From positions 310,001-374,000 of the forward strand of contig NZ_OY781982.1 in assembly GCF_963677565.1 (NCBI RefSeq): 64,000 nucleotides of DNA. The letters run 5' to 3'. Below the pieces are notes generated by a model that saw only the letters and a program-made list of their open reading frames with translations, was not told the DNA's origin and searched no databases. The stretch is from an uncultured Draconibacterium sp. GTDB lineage: Bacteria; Bacteroidota; Bacteroidia; Bacteroidales; Prolixibacteraceae. Within the stretch, counting starts at the first letter, position 1; each line of letters opens with the position of its first letter. A program made the position numbers and the translations under genes. Shown one piece after another: positions 1 to 8,692 of the stretch.

Positions 1-651
1 AGCCATTGGATTTGGTAAATAAGCCAGTTTGATATGAGTCGGCAACACATCTTCCCAATGGGCAATTCGTTCGGCCAGCATCGATTCCGGAACTCCCTGT
101 GTCAACACCGTTTTATGGAAGATTGCTTTTGTTCGACCGGTTTTGCGGAGACGAGGTAAAACCTCAAACTCCACCAAATATTTCATTTCAAATGGCACAC
201 CCGGCATCGACACAAAAATGGTGTCGTTCTTCTCGAACCACATGCCCGGAGCTGTTCCCATTTTATTATACAAAATCGTACAACTTTCCGGTAGCATTGC
301 CTGATCGCGGTTTAACTTGTTCATATCAATTCCGCGGTGCTTGAATCGCTCGTAAATGGTTTTTAAAGTGGGTTCGTGAAAAACCAGTTTGGTATCGAAA
401 TATTCACAAAGCGTATGTTTGGTAATATCATCTTTTGTCGGGCCAAGTCCCCCCGTAATTACCACCAAATCTGCATGTTGTTCTGCACTTTTTATGGCAC
501 GGATAATATGATCGTGATCATCGTGCACCGAAGTAATCTGGTAGATTTCAATGCCATTCAGGTTAAACTGCTCGCCCATCCAGGCCGAGTTGGTATCAAT
601 TATTTGTCCGATTAATATTTCATCGCCAATGGTAATTATTTCTGCTTTCAT
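1..651 (-). CDS. cinA: CinA-type protein, N-terminal part (cut by window start)
   Basis: The 217 codons visible on the minus strand begin MKAEIITIGDEILIGQIIDT and contain VVITGGLGPTKDD, the signature of the MoCF/MoaB-like domain of the CinA family. Family members hydrolyse ADP-ribose or carry a C-terminal NMN deamidase domain; that C-terminal half lies outside the window, so its presence cannot be judged. The ATG is at 649-651. On the minus strand a TAATTTTG box (complement of 686-693) fits the Bacteroidota -7 promoter. It is divergent from the yedF-like gene. The family is secure; the exact enzymatic role is not. Confidence 0.93.
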   Translation of the reverse strand, partial: MKAEIITIGDEILIGQIIDTNSAWMGEQFNLNGIEIYQITSVHDDHDHIIRAIKSAEQHADLVVITGGLGPTKDDITKHTLCEYFDTKLVFHEPTLKTIYERFKHRGIDMNKLNRDQAMLPESCTILYNKMGTAPGMWFEKNDTIFVSMPGVPFEMKYLVEFEVLPRLRKTGRTKAIFHKTVLTQGVPESMLAERIAHWEDVLPTHIKLAYLPNPMA

Positions 652-823
652 TTCTTCAATTTAATTGTACATGTTTTCGGAAAAGCAAAATTAACAATAT
701 ATATGGTAAAAAGTAAGATAGAGTCTCTAGCTTCGAGTTACGAGCCGCGAGTACAGTTTTTCAATATATCAGTTTAAAGATTTTACAATTGAGCAATTTA
801 TCAAATCCGAACATAATTTCACT

Positions 824-831
824 TACTTTTG
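824..831 (+). promoter_or_regulatory. Candidate -7 promoter box of the yedF-like gene
   Basis: TACTTTTG matches the Bacteroidota -7 consensus TAnnTTTG and lies about 20 bases before the chosen ATG at 852. I see no clear -33 TTG at the usual 19-21-base spacing. Confidence 0.5.
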
Positions 832-851
832 TACAAACAAAACAAAATACA

Positions 852-1199
852 ATGAATTCTTTTAAAAATACACTCATCCAAATCACCCACAACGGAATGG
901 GACCGGGTAACGAAGAACTCGGGCAACTACTTGTAAAGAACTACCTTACTTTACTTTGTGAAGAGGCAAAACTACCAAAAGTAATCACATTCTACAACGA
1001 GGGCGTAAAACTCATTTGCTCTGGTTCGGAAGCTCTTGAATCCTTACAACAACTTGCAGAAAAAGGCGTAAAATTAGTGGCTTGCAAAACTTGTTTGAAT
1101 CATTTTCAAATCCTGGATAAAGTTGAAGTTGGTATTCCCGGAACAATGGTTGATATTATGCATTTTCAGAAGGTAGCGGAGAAGATTGTTAACCTTTAA
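852..1199 (+). CDS. yedF: YedF-like DsrE-family protein (selenium-metabolism associated)
   Basis: The 115-aa product has the DsrE/F-like fold seen as the C-terminal domain of YedF: GMGPGNEELGQLLVKNYL near the start, FYNEGVKLICSGSEALESL in the middle and a CKTCLNHFQI cysteine pair at about residues 77-80. The usual N-terminal TusA-like (SirA) domain is absent, so this is a single-domain version. YedF-type proteins co-occur with selD and are thought to handle reactive sulfur or selenium. selD and mnmH lie 5 kb downstream, which supports that link (inference). The ATG at 852 is preferred over an in-frame TTG at 789 because the promoter box lies between them. Confidence 0.75.
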   Translation: MNSFKNTLIQITHNGMGPGNEELGQLLVKNYLTLLCEEAKLPKVITFYNEGVKLICSGSEALESLQQLAEKGVKLVACKTCLNHFQILDKVEVGIPGTMVDIMHFQKVAEKIVNL

Positions 1200-1347
1200 C
1201 TCCTGGTTGAAGAGTTGAAGGATTGAATGCTTTAATGCTGCAATGCTTTAATTAGTTGTCCATTATATTTCTGATACAGCATGTAACTTACAAATTGAAT
1301 CTTGTAAATAATCCTTGCGTCTTAGCGACTTTGCGAGAGTTCTTTCC
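1200..1347. other. Intergenic remnants of short dispersed repeats
   Basis: This gap between two convergent genes holds an 'aatgctttaatgc'-type stretch (about 1221-1253) and a 'ctttgcg' type stretch (about 1306-1340). Both recur in other gaps of the window. No reading frame or terminator is convincing. Confidence 0.4.
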
Positions 1348-2586
1348 TTATTTCTCAAACGATTTTAAAAACGCCAAACGCTGCAATAACGTCGGGTGCG
1401 AGTAATGAAAGAATACAAAAGTTTTATGTGGTGTTAAATTACTCAGGTTATTAATCGACAGCTTTTTTAATGCCGAGGCCAAGGCTTCCGGCCTATAATT
1501 TTCGGCAGCAAAACGGTCAGCCTGGTATTCGTTTTTCCGCGAAAGTATATTCATAAAAATACCGGTAAAAAAGGAGATCGGTGAATACAACACACCAAAG
1601 GCAACCATACCAATATGGAAATTAGGTTCTTCTACTCCCAAGGCAGCACTTAAAACCGGGCTATCGATAAGCAAACCAAAAACAAACAAAACAATAGCGG
1701 TTTGAACCAAGCCAATCAATAGTCCCTGCACCACGTGTTTCTTTTTGTTGTGCCCTATTTCGTGTGCCAAAACAGCTACCAGTTCTTCAGTATTCAAGTC
1801 GTTTATCAAAGTATCGTAAAGAACGATTCGCTTTTTTGTCCCCAGTCCGGTAAAGTAAGCATTGGCTTTTGTTGATCGTTTCGATCCATCGATCACAAAA
1901 ATATTATCCAGTTTAAAACCAACTTTCTGAGCAAAAGCACTTATGGCATCACGCAATTCGCCTTCTTCGAGCGGCGTTTGTTTATTAAACAGCGGGACAA
2001 TGAGGTTGGAATAAAACATGGCCATAAAAATGGAAAATGCCGAAACTACAAGCCACGCATAAATCCAGAACTTACTTCCGGTGAGCTGATAAATAAAAAT
2101 AACCAGCGCCAGCAAACCGCCACCAATAAGTGCGCTTACCAGCCAGCCTTTTACCTTATCAAAAACAAATGTTTTAGGTGTGGTTTTATTAAAACCATAT
2201 TTCTCCTCTATTTTAAAGGTGTCGTAAATTTCAAACGGAATGTTTATGATATCGGAAGCGAACATGATAATCCCAAAGAAAATAAGCGCTGCAAGAATCG
2301 CATTGCCGGTAAAACTCCAAGCCCAGCCATCGACCATTGCAAAGCCGTAAAACAAAAACATAGCCAAAGTAATAACCATGCTAAAACTACTGGTTAAAAT
2401 TCCAAAGCGATGATTCTCGCGCTGGTAGGCTTGTTGCTTTTTGTATTTTTCTTCGTCGTAAATTCCCCTCACCTCTTCGGGAATCCTGTCGCTCATGGTC
2501 GTGGTATTCAGGTACGACAAGTATTTCTCGAAGATAAAATCAACAACAAGGATTCCGATAATGATCCAGAAAAGTATTTCGTGCAT
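1348..2586 (-). CDS. M48-family CAAX prenyl protease (Ste24-like)
   Basis: The 412-aa integral-membrane zinc metalloprotease carries the HEIGH motif in VAVLAHEIGHNKKKH and the downstream NEYQADRFA glutamate region that completes the zinc site. Several hydrophobic helices precede and follow the catalytic site, and the length is normal for Ste24/CAAX protease 1. In bacteria, which lack CAAX-prenylated proteins, these enzymes probably take part in membrane-protein quality control. The minus strand has a TATATTTG -7 box (complement of 2613-2620) just upstream. It stands alone, divergent from the M20 gene. Confidence 0.92.
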   Translation of the reverse strand: MHEILFWIIIGILVVDFIFEKYLSYLNTTTMSDRIPEEVRGIYDEEKYKKQQAYQRENHRFGILTSSFSMVITLAMFLFYGFAMVDGWAWSFTGNAILAALIFFGIIMFASDIINIPFEIYDTFKIEEKYGFNKTTPKTFVFDKVKGWLVSALIGGGLLALVIFIYQLTGSKFWIYAWLVVSAFSIFMAMFYSNLIVPLFNKQTPLEEGELRDAISAFAQKVGFKLDNIFVIDGSKRSTKANAYFTGLGTKKRIVLYDTLINDLNTEELVAVLAHEIGHNKKKHVVQGLLIGLVQTAIVLFVFGLLIDSPVLSAALGVEEPNFHIGMVAFGVLYSPISFFTGIFMNILSRKNEYQADRFAAENYRPEALASALKKLSINNLSNLTPHKTFVFFHYSHPTLLQRLAFLKSFEK

Positions 2587-2757
2587 AGCTGCTTTGTTTC
2601 AATTTTGCGGCACAAATATAACAGAAGATCATGGAGTTTCAGAACCAATCGGGTCTTCTTCCTGATTAGTAAGAATTCTGAGATAAACTGAACAGTGATG
2701 AATTGATGCAACTTTCTGTTTTTTTTACCATTTTTGCAGCGTTGCAACAAGTTAACT

Positions 2758-3804
2758 ATGGAGAAATACATCGAACTGTTAAAAACGCTGATCGCCACGC
2801 AGTCGTTTAGTAAAGAAGAAGAAAATGCTGCCGCCGTTATGCGTGCTTTTCTCGAAAAAGAAGAGGTTGCGTATAAAACAAAGGAGAACAATACCTGGGC
2901 ATACAATAAATATTATTCAGAAGAAAAGCCAACAATTTTGCTCGACTCGCATATCGATACGGTTCGTCCGGCAAAAGGCTACACCAAAGATCCGTTTTCA
3001 CCCATCGAAGAAGGCGATGTTTTATACGGTTTGGGAAGTAACGATGCCGGTGGCCCGCTGGTTTCGCTCCTGGCAACTTTCATTCATTTTTACGAGCGTG
3101 AAGATTTACCTTATAACCTCGTTTTTGCTGCAACTGCCGAGGAAGAAATTTCAGGACGCCGCGGAATGGAAATAGTGATTCCCGAGGTTGCTCCAATTAC
3201 CTTTGCCATAATTGGCGAGCCCACAAAAATGGAGTTAGCCATTGCCGAAAAAGGATTGTTGGTGTTAGATTGTTACGCCCACGGAAAATCGGGCCATGCG
3301 GCGCGCGAGGAAGGTGAAAATGCGTTGTACAAAGCGATTGAGGACATTGAAAAACTGCGCAATTTTGAGTTCGAAAAAGTTTCTGAAGTTCTCGGAAAAG
3401 TAAAACTTTCGGTTACTCAAATAGAGGCCGGAACACAACACAACGTTGTTCCCGACAATTGCCATTTTGTGGTTGACGTGCGTACCAACGAACATTATAC
3501 CAACAAAGAGGCCGCTGAAATCATCAGCCAACTTCTCGATTCGGAAGTTAAACCGCGTTCCGTTCGTTTAAACTCGTCGGGAATTTCGGCACATCATCCT
3601 TTTGCCAAGTTGGTAAAAGAAAAAGGAATAAATATTTACGGTTCGCCAACCACTTCCGACCAGGCCATTATTCCTTTCCTGTCGGTAAAAATGGGACCGG
3701 GCGATTCGGCACGTTCACACACCGCTGATGAATATATTCACAAAAGCGAAATTATTGCAGGGATTGAACGCTATATTGAATTACTGGAAGAACTAAAGCT
3801 GTAA
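2758..3804 (+). CDS. argE: M20-family metallohydrolase, probable N-acyl-ornithine deacylase
   Basis: The 348-aa di-zinc amidohydrolase shows the M20 ligand motifs in order: DSHIDTVRP, LGSNDAGGP, the catalytic AEEEISG and IGEPT, with the dimerisation insert between about residues 170 and 280 and a final SHTADEYI histidine. Family members of this type in Bacteroidota remove the acetyl or succinyl group from N-acylornithine in arginine synthesis, but related enzymes act on diaminopimelate precursors, and the substrate cannot be read from sequence. The ATG at 2758 gives the conserved N-terminus MEKYIELLKTLI. No other arginine genes are nearby. Confidence 0.75.
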   Translation: MEKYIELLKTLIATQSFSKEEENAAAVMRAFLEKEEVAYKTKENNTWAYNKYYSEEKPTILLDSHIDTVRPAKGYTKDPFSPIEEGDVLYGLGSNDAGGPLVSLLATFIHFYEREDLPYNLVFAATAEEEISGRRGMEIVIPEVAPITFAIIGEPTKMELAIAEKGLLVLDCYAHGKSGHAAREEGENALYKAIEDIEKLRNFEFEKVSEVLGKVKLSVTQIEAGTQHNVVPDNCHFVVDVRTNEHYTNKEAAEIISQLLDSEVKPRSVRLNSSGISAHHPFAKLVKEKGINIYGSPTTSDQAIIPFLSVKMGPGDSARSHTADEYIHKSEIIAGIERYIELLEELKL

Positions 3805-3807
3805 TTA

Positions 3808-3930
3808 GTCTTTGCAAGAAAACGCCAAATACTGCGTTACTCTCGGTTTGAAAACGGTCGATTACGAAAGGAAACTCCCTGGTTTCCAAACCTTCGAAAG
3901 CCTTGCCTTTAACGTTTTCTTATCAAAGAC
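3808..3930. repeat. Long nested inverted repeat between convergent genes
   Basis: The outer arms are GTCTTTG (3808-3814) plus AAGAAAACG (3816-3824), and CGTTTTCTT (3913-3921) plus CAAAGAC (3924-3930). All 16 positions pair, interrupted only by a 1- and a 2-base bulge. Inside are GGTTTG/CAAACC arms and a GGAAAC/GTTTCC hairpin at 3870-3887. The element fills the gap between the M20 gene and the convergent transaldolase gene. It may be a bidirectional terminator or a small palindromic mobile element; there is no T-tract, so a simple terminator is unlikely. Confidence 0.65.
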
Positions 3931-3963
3931 AAAGAAATAGCTGAGTTTTCTGGCAAGCACCAA

Positions 3964-5187
3964 TTAGCCACCAATTATTCTTCTGATTCGGTCGTCCAAT
4001 GCTGCCTGATCGGCTGTAAAACTTGCCAATCCTGCCAGGTTTAACAAAGTATCAATGGCCAGCTCTCCATTTGCAATTCGTTGTGCCCAGCGCTGATGAT
4101 TCGGAATTTTCCCATCTTCGGCAATCAATTTATAATCTTTTTCGCTGAGGTACGGGAACATATCGCCACAACCCGCTTCATGCACCCGATCAATAAATTC
4201 ATTTTCATTTTTTGGAAGATTCGCATCCAGACTTTTTGCAAGCTCCAATTCCTTTTCAGTCACTTCCCATAATTTTTCGGGAAAATAATTGGCAGCATCG
4301 TCGGTTAAATCTACCGGATAAACCTCGTTCAGTTTTGATCTAAAATTACCGTCCATGTTTATTTTTCCTTCGGCAGCCACTTTTGTAGGCATCGTAAAAA
4401 CATCAGTTCCGGCTAGCGAATCCAACTGCGAATAGTGGCGCAAACTTGCGGCAATCAGTTTGGTAGGCGTATCATTGTTTATAGTCAATTCGGTAACAAT
4501 ATGCTGTGTGGAAATTACTGTTCGCTCGCCTGCTCCACTGCCGCTTCCCAGTTCATTATCTTTTATGTAAGCACCAATTCGCCCCAGAAACACATTGCAG
4601 TAATTGGGTTTGGTAATGGCTGCCACCATTGCATTTTGACGGGCCGAAAACTCAAGTGTAAAATTGATTTTCACGCCCAACTCCCGAAGTTTTCGAGCAC
4701 CAAGTAAACCGGTTGCCGTGTATGGAACTTTTACAATAAACTGGTCGGGGCAAATGGAAAAATAACGTAATCCATAATCTACAATGGCATCAAAATCGTA
4801 CGCTGTATTGGTGTGCAGTTCCACACTTACAAAGCCACCAAACTTTTTGGCCAGCCGAATGCCATGTCGTGCATTCAAAATAAATGCGATCTCCACAATT
4901 TGCTCCTCAAGTGGCAGGTCTTTCACAATTTCAACGGCCTGCTCCACAAAATCGTCATAAATTCCTTTCTGAATTTCTTTGTTAACTAGTGTGTTGTTGG
5001 TTGTTAAGGCTGTCATTTCGGCCGACCAGTTTTTTTCGGCTTCCTTCATATCGCCGGTATCGAGCCAAAGTTCGGTGCCGGTCTTTATTAATCCCTGCCA
5101 AAAGGAATCGGAAACCGCACTCACCTTTGTTTCATTTACATCTTGTAATACAAATTGCTTGATCTTTTCCTTTAACGTTTCATCCAT
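3964..5187 (-). CDS. Transaldolase-family protein
   Basis: The 407-aa TIM-barrel protein has the transaldolase Schiff-base lysine in DQFIVKVPYTATG (K153), an early ALTTNNTLVN stretch matching the family's T-x-N substrate loop, and VFLGRIGAYI near the end of the barrel. It is clearly longer than the 215-330 aa of common transaldolases, with about 90 extra C-terminal residues. It could be a pentose-phosphate transaldolase or a related aldolase with another substrate. No other sugar-phosphate genes flank it, and it is divergent from mnmH. Confidence 0.75.
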   Translation of the reverse strand: MDETLKEKIKQFVLQDVNETKVSAVSDSFWQGLIKTGTELWLDTGDMKEAEKNWSAEMTALTTNNTLVNKEIQKGIYDDFVEQAVEIVKDLPLEEQIVEIAFILNARHGIRLAKKFGGFVSVELHTNTAYDFDAIVDYGLRYFSICPDQFIVKVPYTATGLLGARKLRELGVKINFTLEFSARQNAMVAAITKPNYCNVFLGRIGAYIKDNELGSGSGAGERTVISTQHIVTELTINNDTPTKLIAASLRHYSQLDSLAGTDVFTMPTKVAAEGKINMDGNFRSKLNEVYPVDLTDDAANYFPEKLWEVTEKELELAKSLDANLPKNENEFIDRVHEAGCGDMFPYLSEKDYKLIAEDGKIPNHQRWAQRIANGELAIDTLLNLAGLASFTADQAALDDRIRRIIGG

Positions 5188-5317
5188 AATGGTTTAGCTT
5201 TGTAATTATACCATCATTACGTTAATTTAACTTTATGGTTATACTCGCTAAATCAATACTTACCAACTACTTTTTAACATTATGCGCATTCTACTTATGA
5301 AATATTGCCCGAATAAA

Positions 5318-5325
5318 TAACTTTG
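5318..5325 (+). promoter_or_regulatory. -7 promoter box very close to the mnmH start
   Basis: TAACTTTG matches TAnnTTTG and ends only five bases before the ATG at 5331. Transcription from it would begin at or next to the start codon, suggesting a leaderless transcript. Confidence 0.45.
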
Positions 5326-5330
5326 TCCCC

Positions 5331-6389
5331 ATGTTACAGGAGATCAGTATTTCTGAATATATACAACTGGCCGAATCGGTTTCACTCGTTGATGTTCGCT
5401 CGCCGGGCGAATACGATAAAGGACACATACCGGGGGCGTTTAGCATTCCGTTGTTCTCGAATGAAGAACGGGCAGCTGTAGGCACAGTGTATGTTCAGCA
5501 ATCAAAAGAGGAAGCCATTAAACTTGGTTATAAATACGTAACACCAAAGTTGGAGTGGTTTATTTCAGAATCGAGGAAACTGGCTCCCGAAGGAATAATT
5601 GCCGTGCATTGCTGGCGTGGTGGAATGCGCTCGAGATCATTTGCCAAACACCTTTCAGAAAACGGGTTTTCGAAAGTTTATGTGATTACCGGAGGCTACA
5701 AAGCGTTCCGAAACCATGCTTTGGAGTCGTTCAAAACAGAAGCTAATATTTGCATTCTGGGAGGTTATACCGGCAGTGGAAAAACACATATTCTAAATGC
5801 TTTAAAAGAACAGGGCGAACAAATTATTGATTTGGAAGGACTGGCGAACCACAAAGGATCGGCTTTCGGACGCGTCGGCGATGGCACTCAGCCCACAATT
5901 GAGCAGTTTGAAAACAACCTGTTTTGGGAGTGGAAAGAACTGGAATACGACAAAACCATTTGGATTGAAGACGAAAGCCACCGAATTGGTTTGGTAAATA
6001 TTCCCATGAACTTTTTTGAAAACATGCGTAGTCATCCGGTGATTTTCCTTGATATTGCGCTGGAAGAAAGAGCACGATTTTTAGTTCGTGATTATTCGGC
6101 TGCTGATAAAGCCATGCTGAAAGATTCCATTCTTCGCATAAAAAAACGACTGGGAGGATTAAATACCAAAAATGCACTGGAACACCTCGAAAAAAACGAA
6201 CTATACGAGGTGGCCACAATCTGCCTTTTGTATTACGACAAATATTATTTGAGAGGCTTACGCAACAGGGATCATCAGGAGGTATTTACCCTGATGTGGG
6301 ACTCCATTTCTCCAGAAGTTATTAGTAAAACAATTATTGAATTTTATGAATCCATCAGAAATAAAAAATATAAAGCTCACACAGTATAG
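5331..6389 (+). CDS. mnmH: tRNA 2-selenouridine synthase
   Basis: The 352-aa enzyme uses selenophosphate to replace sulfur of 2-thiouridine at tRNA wobble position 34. Residues 8-130 form a rhodanese domain with the active-site cysteine C94 in HCWRGGMRSRSF. The C-terminal half has a P-loop, GGYTGSGKT (144-152), as in E. coli SelU/YbbB. It overlaps the downstream selD by 44 bases, so the selenophosphate donor and its user are translationally coupled. The length and both catalytic motifs are intact. Confidence 0.96.
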   Translation: MLQEISISEYIQLAESVSLVDVRSPGEYDKGHIPGAFSIPLFSNEERAAVGTVYVQQSKEEAIKLGYKYVTPKLEWFISESRKLAPEGIIAVHCWRGGMRSRSFAKHLSENGFSKVYVITGGYKAFRNHALESFKTEANICILGGYTGSGKTHILNALKEQGEQIIDLEGLANHKGSAFGRVGDGTQPTIEQFENNLFWEWKELEYDKTIWIEDESHRIGLVNIPMNFFENMRSHPVIFLDIALEERARFLVRDYSAADKAMLKDSILRIKKRLGGLNTKNALEHLEKNELYEVATICLLYYDKYYLRGLRNRDHQEVFTLMWDSISPEVISKTIIEFYESIRNKKYKAHTV

Positions 6390-7392
6390 TCACGGAGCCG
6401 GATGTGGCTGCAAAATTTCGCCCAAGGTTTTAAGTACCATTCTGGAAACAAAACTCGACATGGGACTTCAACCAAACCTTTTAGTTGGTAACGACAGTCG
6501 CGACGATGCTGCCGTATTGGATTTAGGAAATGGCACAGCCATAATCAGCACCACCGATTTTTTTATGCCAATTGTAGACGATCCGTTTACTTTTGGACGT
6601 ATTGCTGCCACCAACGCTATAAGCGATGTTTTTGCTATGGGCGGAAAACCAATACTTGCCATTGCTATTTTGGGCTGGCCGATAAATAAACTGGCCCCCG
6701 AAATTGCCCGCGAAGTTGTTGAAGGTGGCCGTCAGGTGTGTAAAGAAGTGGGAATAAGTTTGGCCGGCGGACACAGTATCGACAGCCCGGAACCGATTTT
6801 TGGGCTTGCTGTTACCGGGCAGGTTGACCTGAAAAACATAAAACAAAACGACACTGCCACGGAAGGTTGTCAATTGCTTTTAACCAAACCATTGGGCGTT
6901 GGCATTTTAACCACGGCTCAGAAAAAAGGTGTTTTGGCAAAAGAACACGAACAAACTGCACCGGAATTGATGTGCCAGTTAAATACGCCCGGTTTTGATT
7001 TGGCAAAAATTGAAGGTGTAAAAGCCATGACCGATATAACCGGTTTTGGATTGCTGGGGCACCTCACTGAAATGTGTGAAGGCAGTAAGCTGTCTGCACA
7101 GATTGAACACGATAAAATTCCCACACTGCCAATGCTTCAGTCTTACCTGGAACAGAATTGTATTCCGGGCGGAACTTTGCGCAATTGGGACAGCTATGGA
7201 CATCAGGTTTCGATGAAAGAAGACAGCTACAAAAACATTTTATGCGATCCGCAAACCAGCGGTGGTTTATTAATTGCGGTTGAGCCCAAAGCACTTTCCG
7301 ATGTGCAAACTTGTTTGGCGAAATTCAATATTCAGACAATACCGTTTGGGCAATTAACGGAAAAACAGGAACAACTAATTTCAGTCGTTTAA
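6346..7392 (+). CDS. selD: Selenophosphate synthase (selenide, water dikinase)
   Basis: The 348-aa ATP-dependent enzyme makes selenophosphate from selenide. The catalytic loop SHGAGCGCK puts the active cysteine at C20 and the lysine at K23; the cysteine is encoded as Cys, not as a UGA selenocysteine. The glycine-rich LLTKPLGVGIL and the later TDITGFGLLGHL and DPQTSGGLL motifs are typical of SelD. The ATG at 6346 lies inside the end of mnmH; a TTG nine bases upstream is less likely. With no selA/selB in view, use in tRNA selenouridine is the only role the window shows. Confidence 0.96.
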   Translation: MNPSEIKNIKLTQYSHGAGCGCKISPKVLSTILETKLDMGLQPNLLVGNDSRDDAAVLDLGNGTAIISTTDFFMPIVDDPFTFGRIAATNAISDVFAMGGKPILAIAILGWPINKLAPEIAREVVEGGRQVCKEVGISLAGGHSIDSPEPIFGLAVTGQVDLKNIKQNDTATEGCQLLLTKPLGVGILTTAQKKGVLAKEHEQTAPELMCQLNTPGFDLAKIEGVKAMTDITGFGLLGHLTEMCEGSKLSAQIEHDKIPTLPMLQSYLEQNCIPGGTLRNWDSYGHQVSMKEDSYKNILCDPQTSGGLLIAVEPKALSDVQTCLAKFNIQTIPFGQLTEKQEQLISVV

Positions 7393-7638
7393 ATGGAAAA
7401 AAACGCACATAAAGAGCCTCAAAAGCAACCCAACAATCCACTGCACGGAAAAACTCTTGAGGCTATTTTGGTGTACCTGGTAAGCTATTATGGCTGGGAA
7501 GAACTGGGAGATATTATTCACATTAACTCTTTCCGAAATAATCCCAGTTTAAAATCGAGTCTGAAATTCTTACGCAAAACTCCCTGGGCACGCGAAAAGG
7601 TGGAAAAGCTTTATGTTGAAACGGTTAAAAAGAAATAA
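7393..7638 (+). CDS. VF530-family small DNA-binding protein
   Basis: The 81-aa protein contains PLHGKTLEAILVYLVSYYGWEELG and the NPSLKSSLKFLRKTPWAR segment that mark the VF530 (DUF2132) family, a small helical fold proposed to bind DNA. Its ATG follows the selD stop codon with no spacer, so it is very probably the third gene of the mnmH-selD operon. A connection to selenium is not established. Confidence 0.8.
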   Translation: MEKNAHKEPQKQPNNPLHGKTLEAILVYLVSYYGWEELGDIIHINSFRNNPSLKSSLKFLRKTPWAREKVEKLYVETVKKK

Positions 7639-7815
7639 CCACTCTTCTTCAATTTTTCCTGTTATGACTAAGTTACTCCCTTCATTATACGTAGAATGAG
7701 GTGAACAGCATGTTAACGTACTCAATTGTTTAAACCTAATCATAGTCGTTTTGTTATATTGGCGTTCTTTTAACAAAATAAGAGAGACATCTATTAACTA
7801 ATTAATTTTAACAAA

Positions 7816-8460
7816 ATGAGTAAGATCGTTCAATTTGGAGAAAATGTGGAAGGCTACACCATCCCTGTGTTAAACGAAAGAGAGATCCGTGCAGCAGCTG
7901 GCATGCTTTTTATGCTGATGTTTATTTCCATTCAGCAGGCCACACAAGGTAATTTTACACCTTTAAAATATGCGATTATCATTTTCCTGACTGATATGTT
8001 AATCCGCGTACTGATCAACCCAAAATATTCGCCAACACTCATTCTCGGACGTTGGATTGTGCGAAATCAAACACCCGAATACGTTGGGGCGCGCCAAAAG
8101 AAATTTGCCTGGAAAATTGGAATTGCACTGGCTTTTACCATGCTGATATTGGCGGTTATTGTAAATTCATACAGCCCGATAACCGGAATTATTTGTATGA
8201 TCTGCCTTGTGTTTTTATTCTTCGAAGCCGTATTCGGCATTTGTCTTGGATGTAAATTTTATCCTTTGCTTTTTAAAGACAAGGTTCAGTACTGCCCGGG
8301 CGAAGTTTGCGATATTAAATCACGTCATGACATTCAGAAAACAAACTGGTCACATCTTTTTATCGTATTGGGATTTGCGGCATTTATTGTTCTCACATAC
8401 TTTTTGTTTAACGAAGAATTTATAAAGCCACCGTTCGATTTATTCGGATTAAGCTCATAA
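7816..8460 (+). CDS. DUF4395-family membrane protein
   Basis: The 214-aa protein has four to five hydrophobic helices, with VLNEREIRAAAGMLFMLMF at the start and the conserved cysteine-containing FEAVFGICLGCKFYPL around residue 145, as in DUF4395 proteins. A further CPGEVC motif follows at about 165. Relatives are often found near thiol or sulfur-transfer proteins, and the cysteines suggest a redox or sulfur role, but none is proven. It is a single gene with about 180 bases of upstream spacer. Confidence 0.8.
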   Translation: MSKIVQFGENVEGYTIPVLNEREIRAAAGMLFMLMFISIQQATQGNFTPLKYAIIIFLTDMLIRVLINPKYSPTLILGRWIVRNQTPEYVGARQKKFAWKIGIALAFTMLILAVIVNSYSPITGIICMICLVFLFFEAVFGICLGCKFYPLLFKDKVQYCPGEVCDIKSRHDIQKTNWSHLFIVLGFAAFIVLTYFLFNEEFIKPPFDLFGLSS

Positions 8461-8692
8461 AAAGTTGCTTGTTATGTGCCATTCTTGTTTATTATGGGAA
8501 TAATCTACAAAAGCCACTATTCATACTTCTCGGACTTGTAACTCGCAAGCTAATTTAGCAATGAATTAGGAAGTTATGTGACTTTAGTCATTAAAAAAAG
8601 CTGTTATACATCATAATAAAACACAATTTCGTTAACGCACACGCTCAATTATATTTTATAGATTTACAGAATAACTATCTAAATAAAAATTT

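Noticed and set aside
1978..2397. Plus-strand frame of 139 codons opposite the M48 protease
   Set aside because: It is antisense to well-conserved protease sequence, and its Lys/Asn-rich translation resembles no family.
6346..7392. Selenocysteine codon in selD
   Set aside because: The catalytic position in SHGAGCGCK is an ordinary Cys codon, and there is no in-frame UGA.
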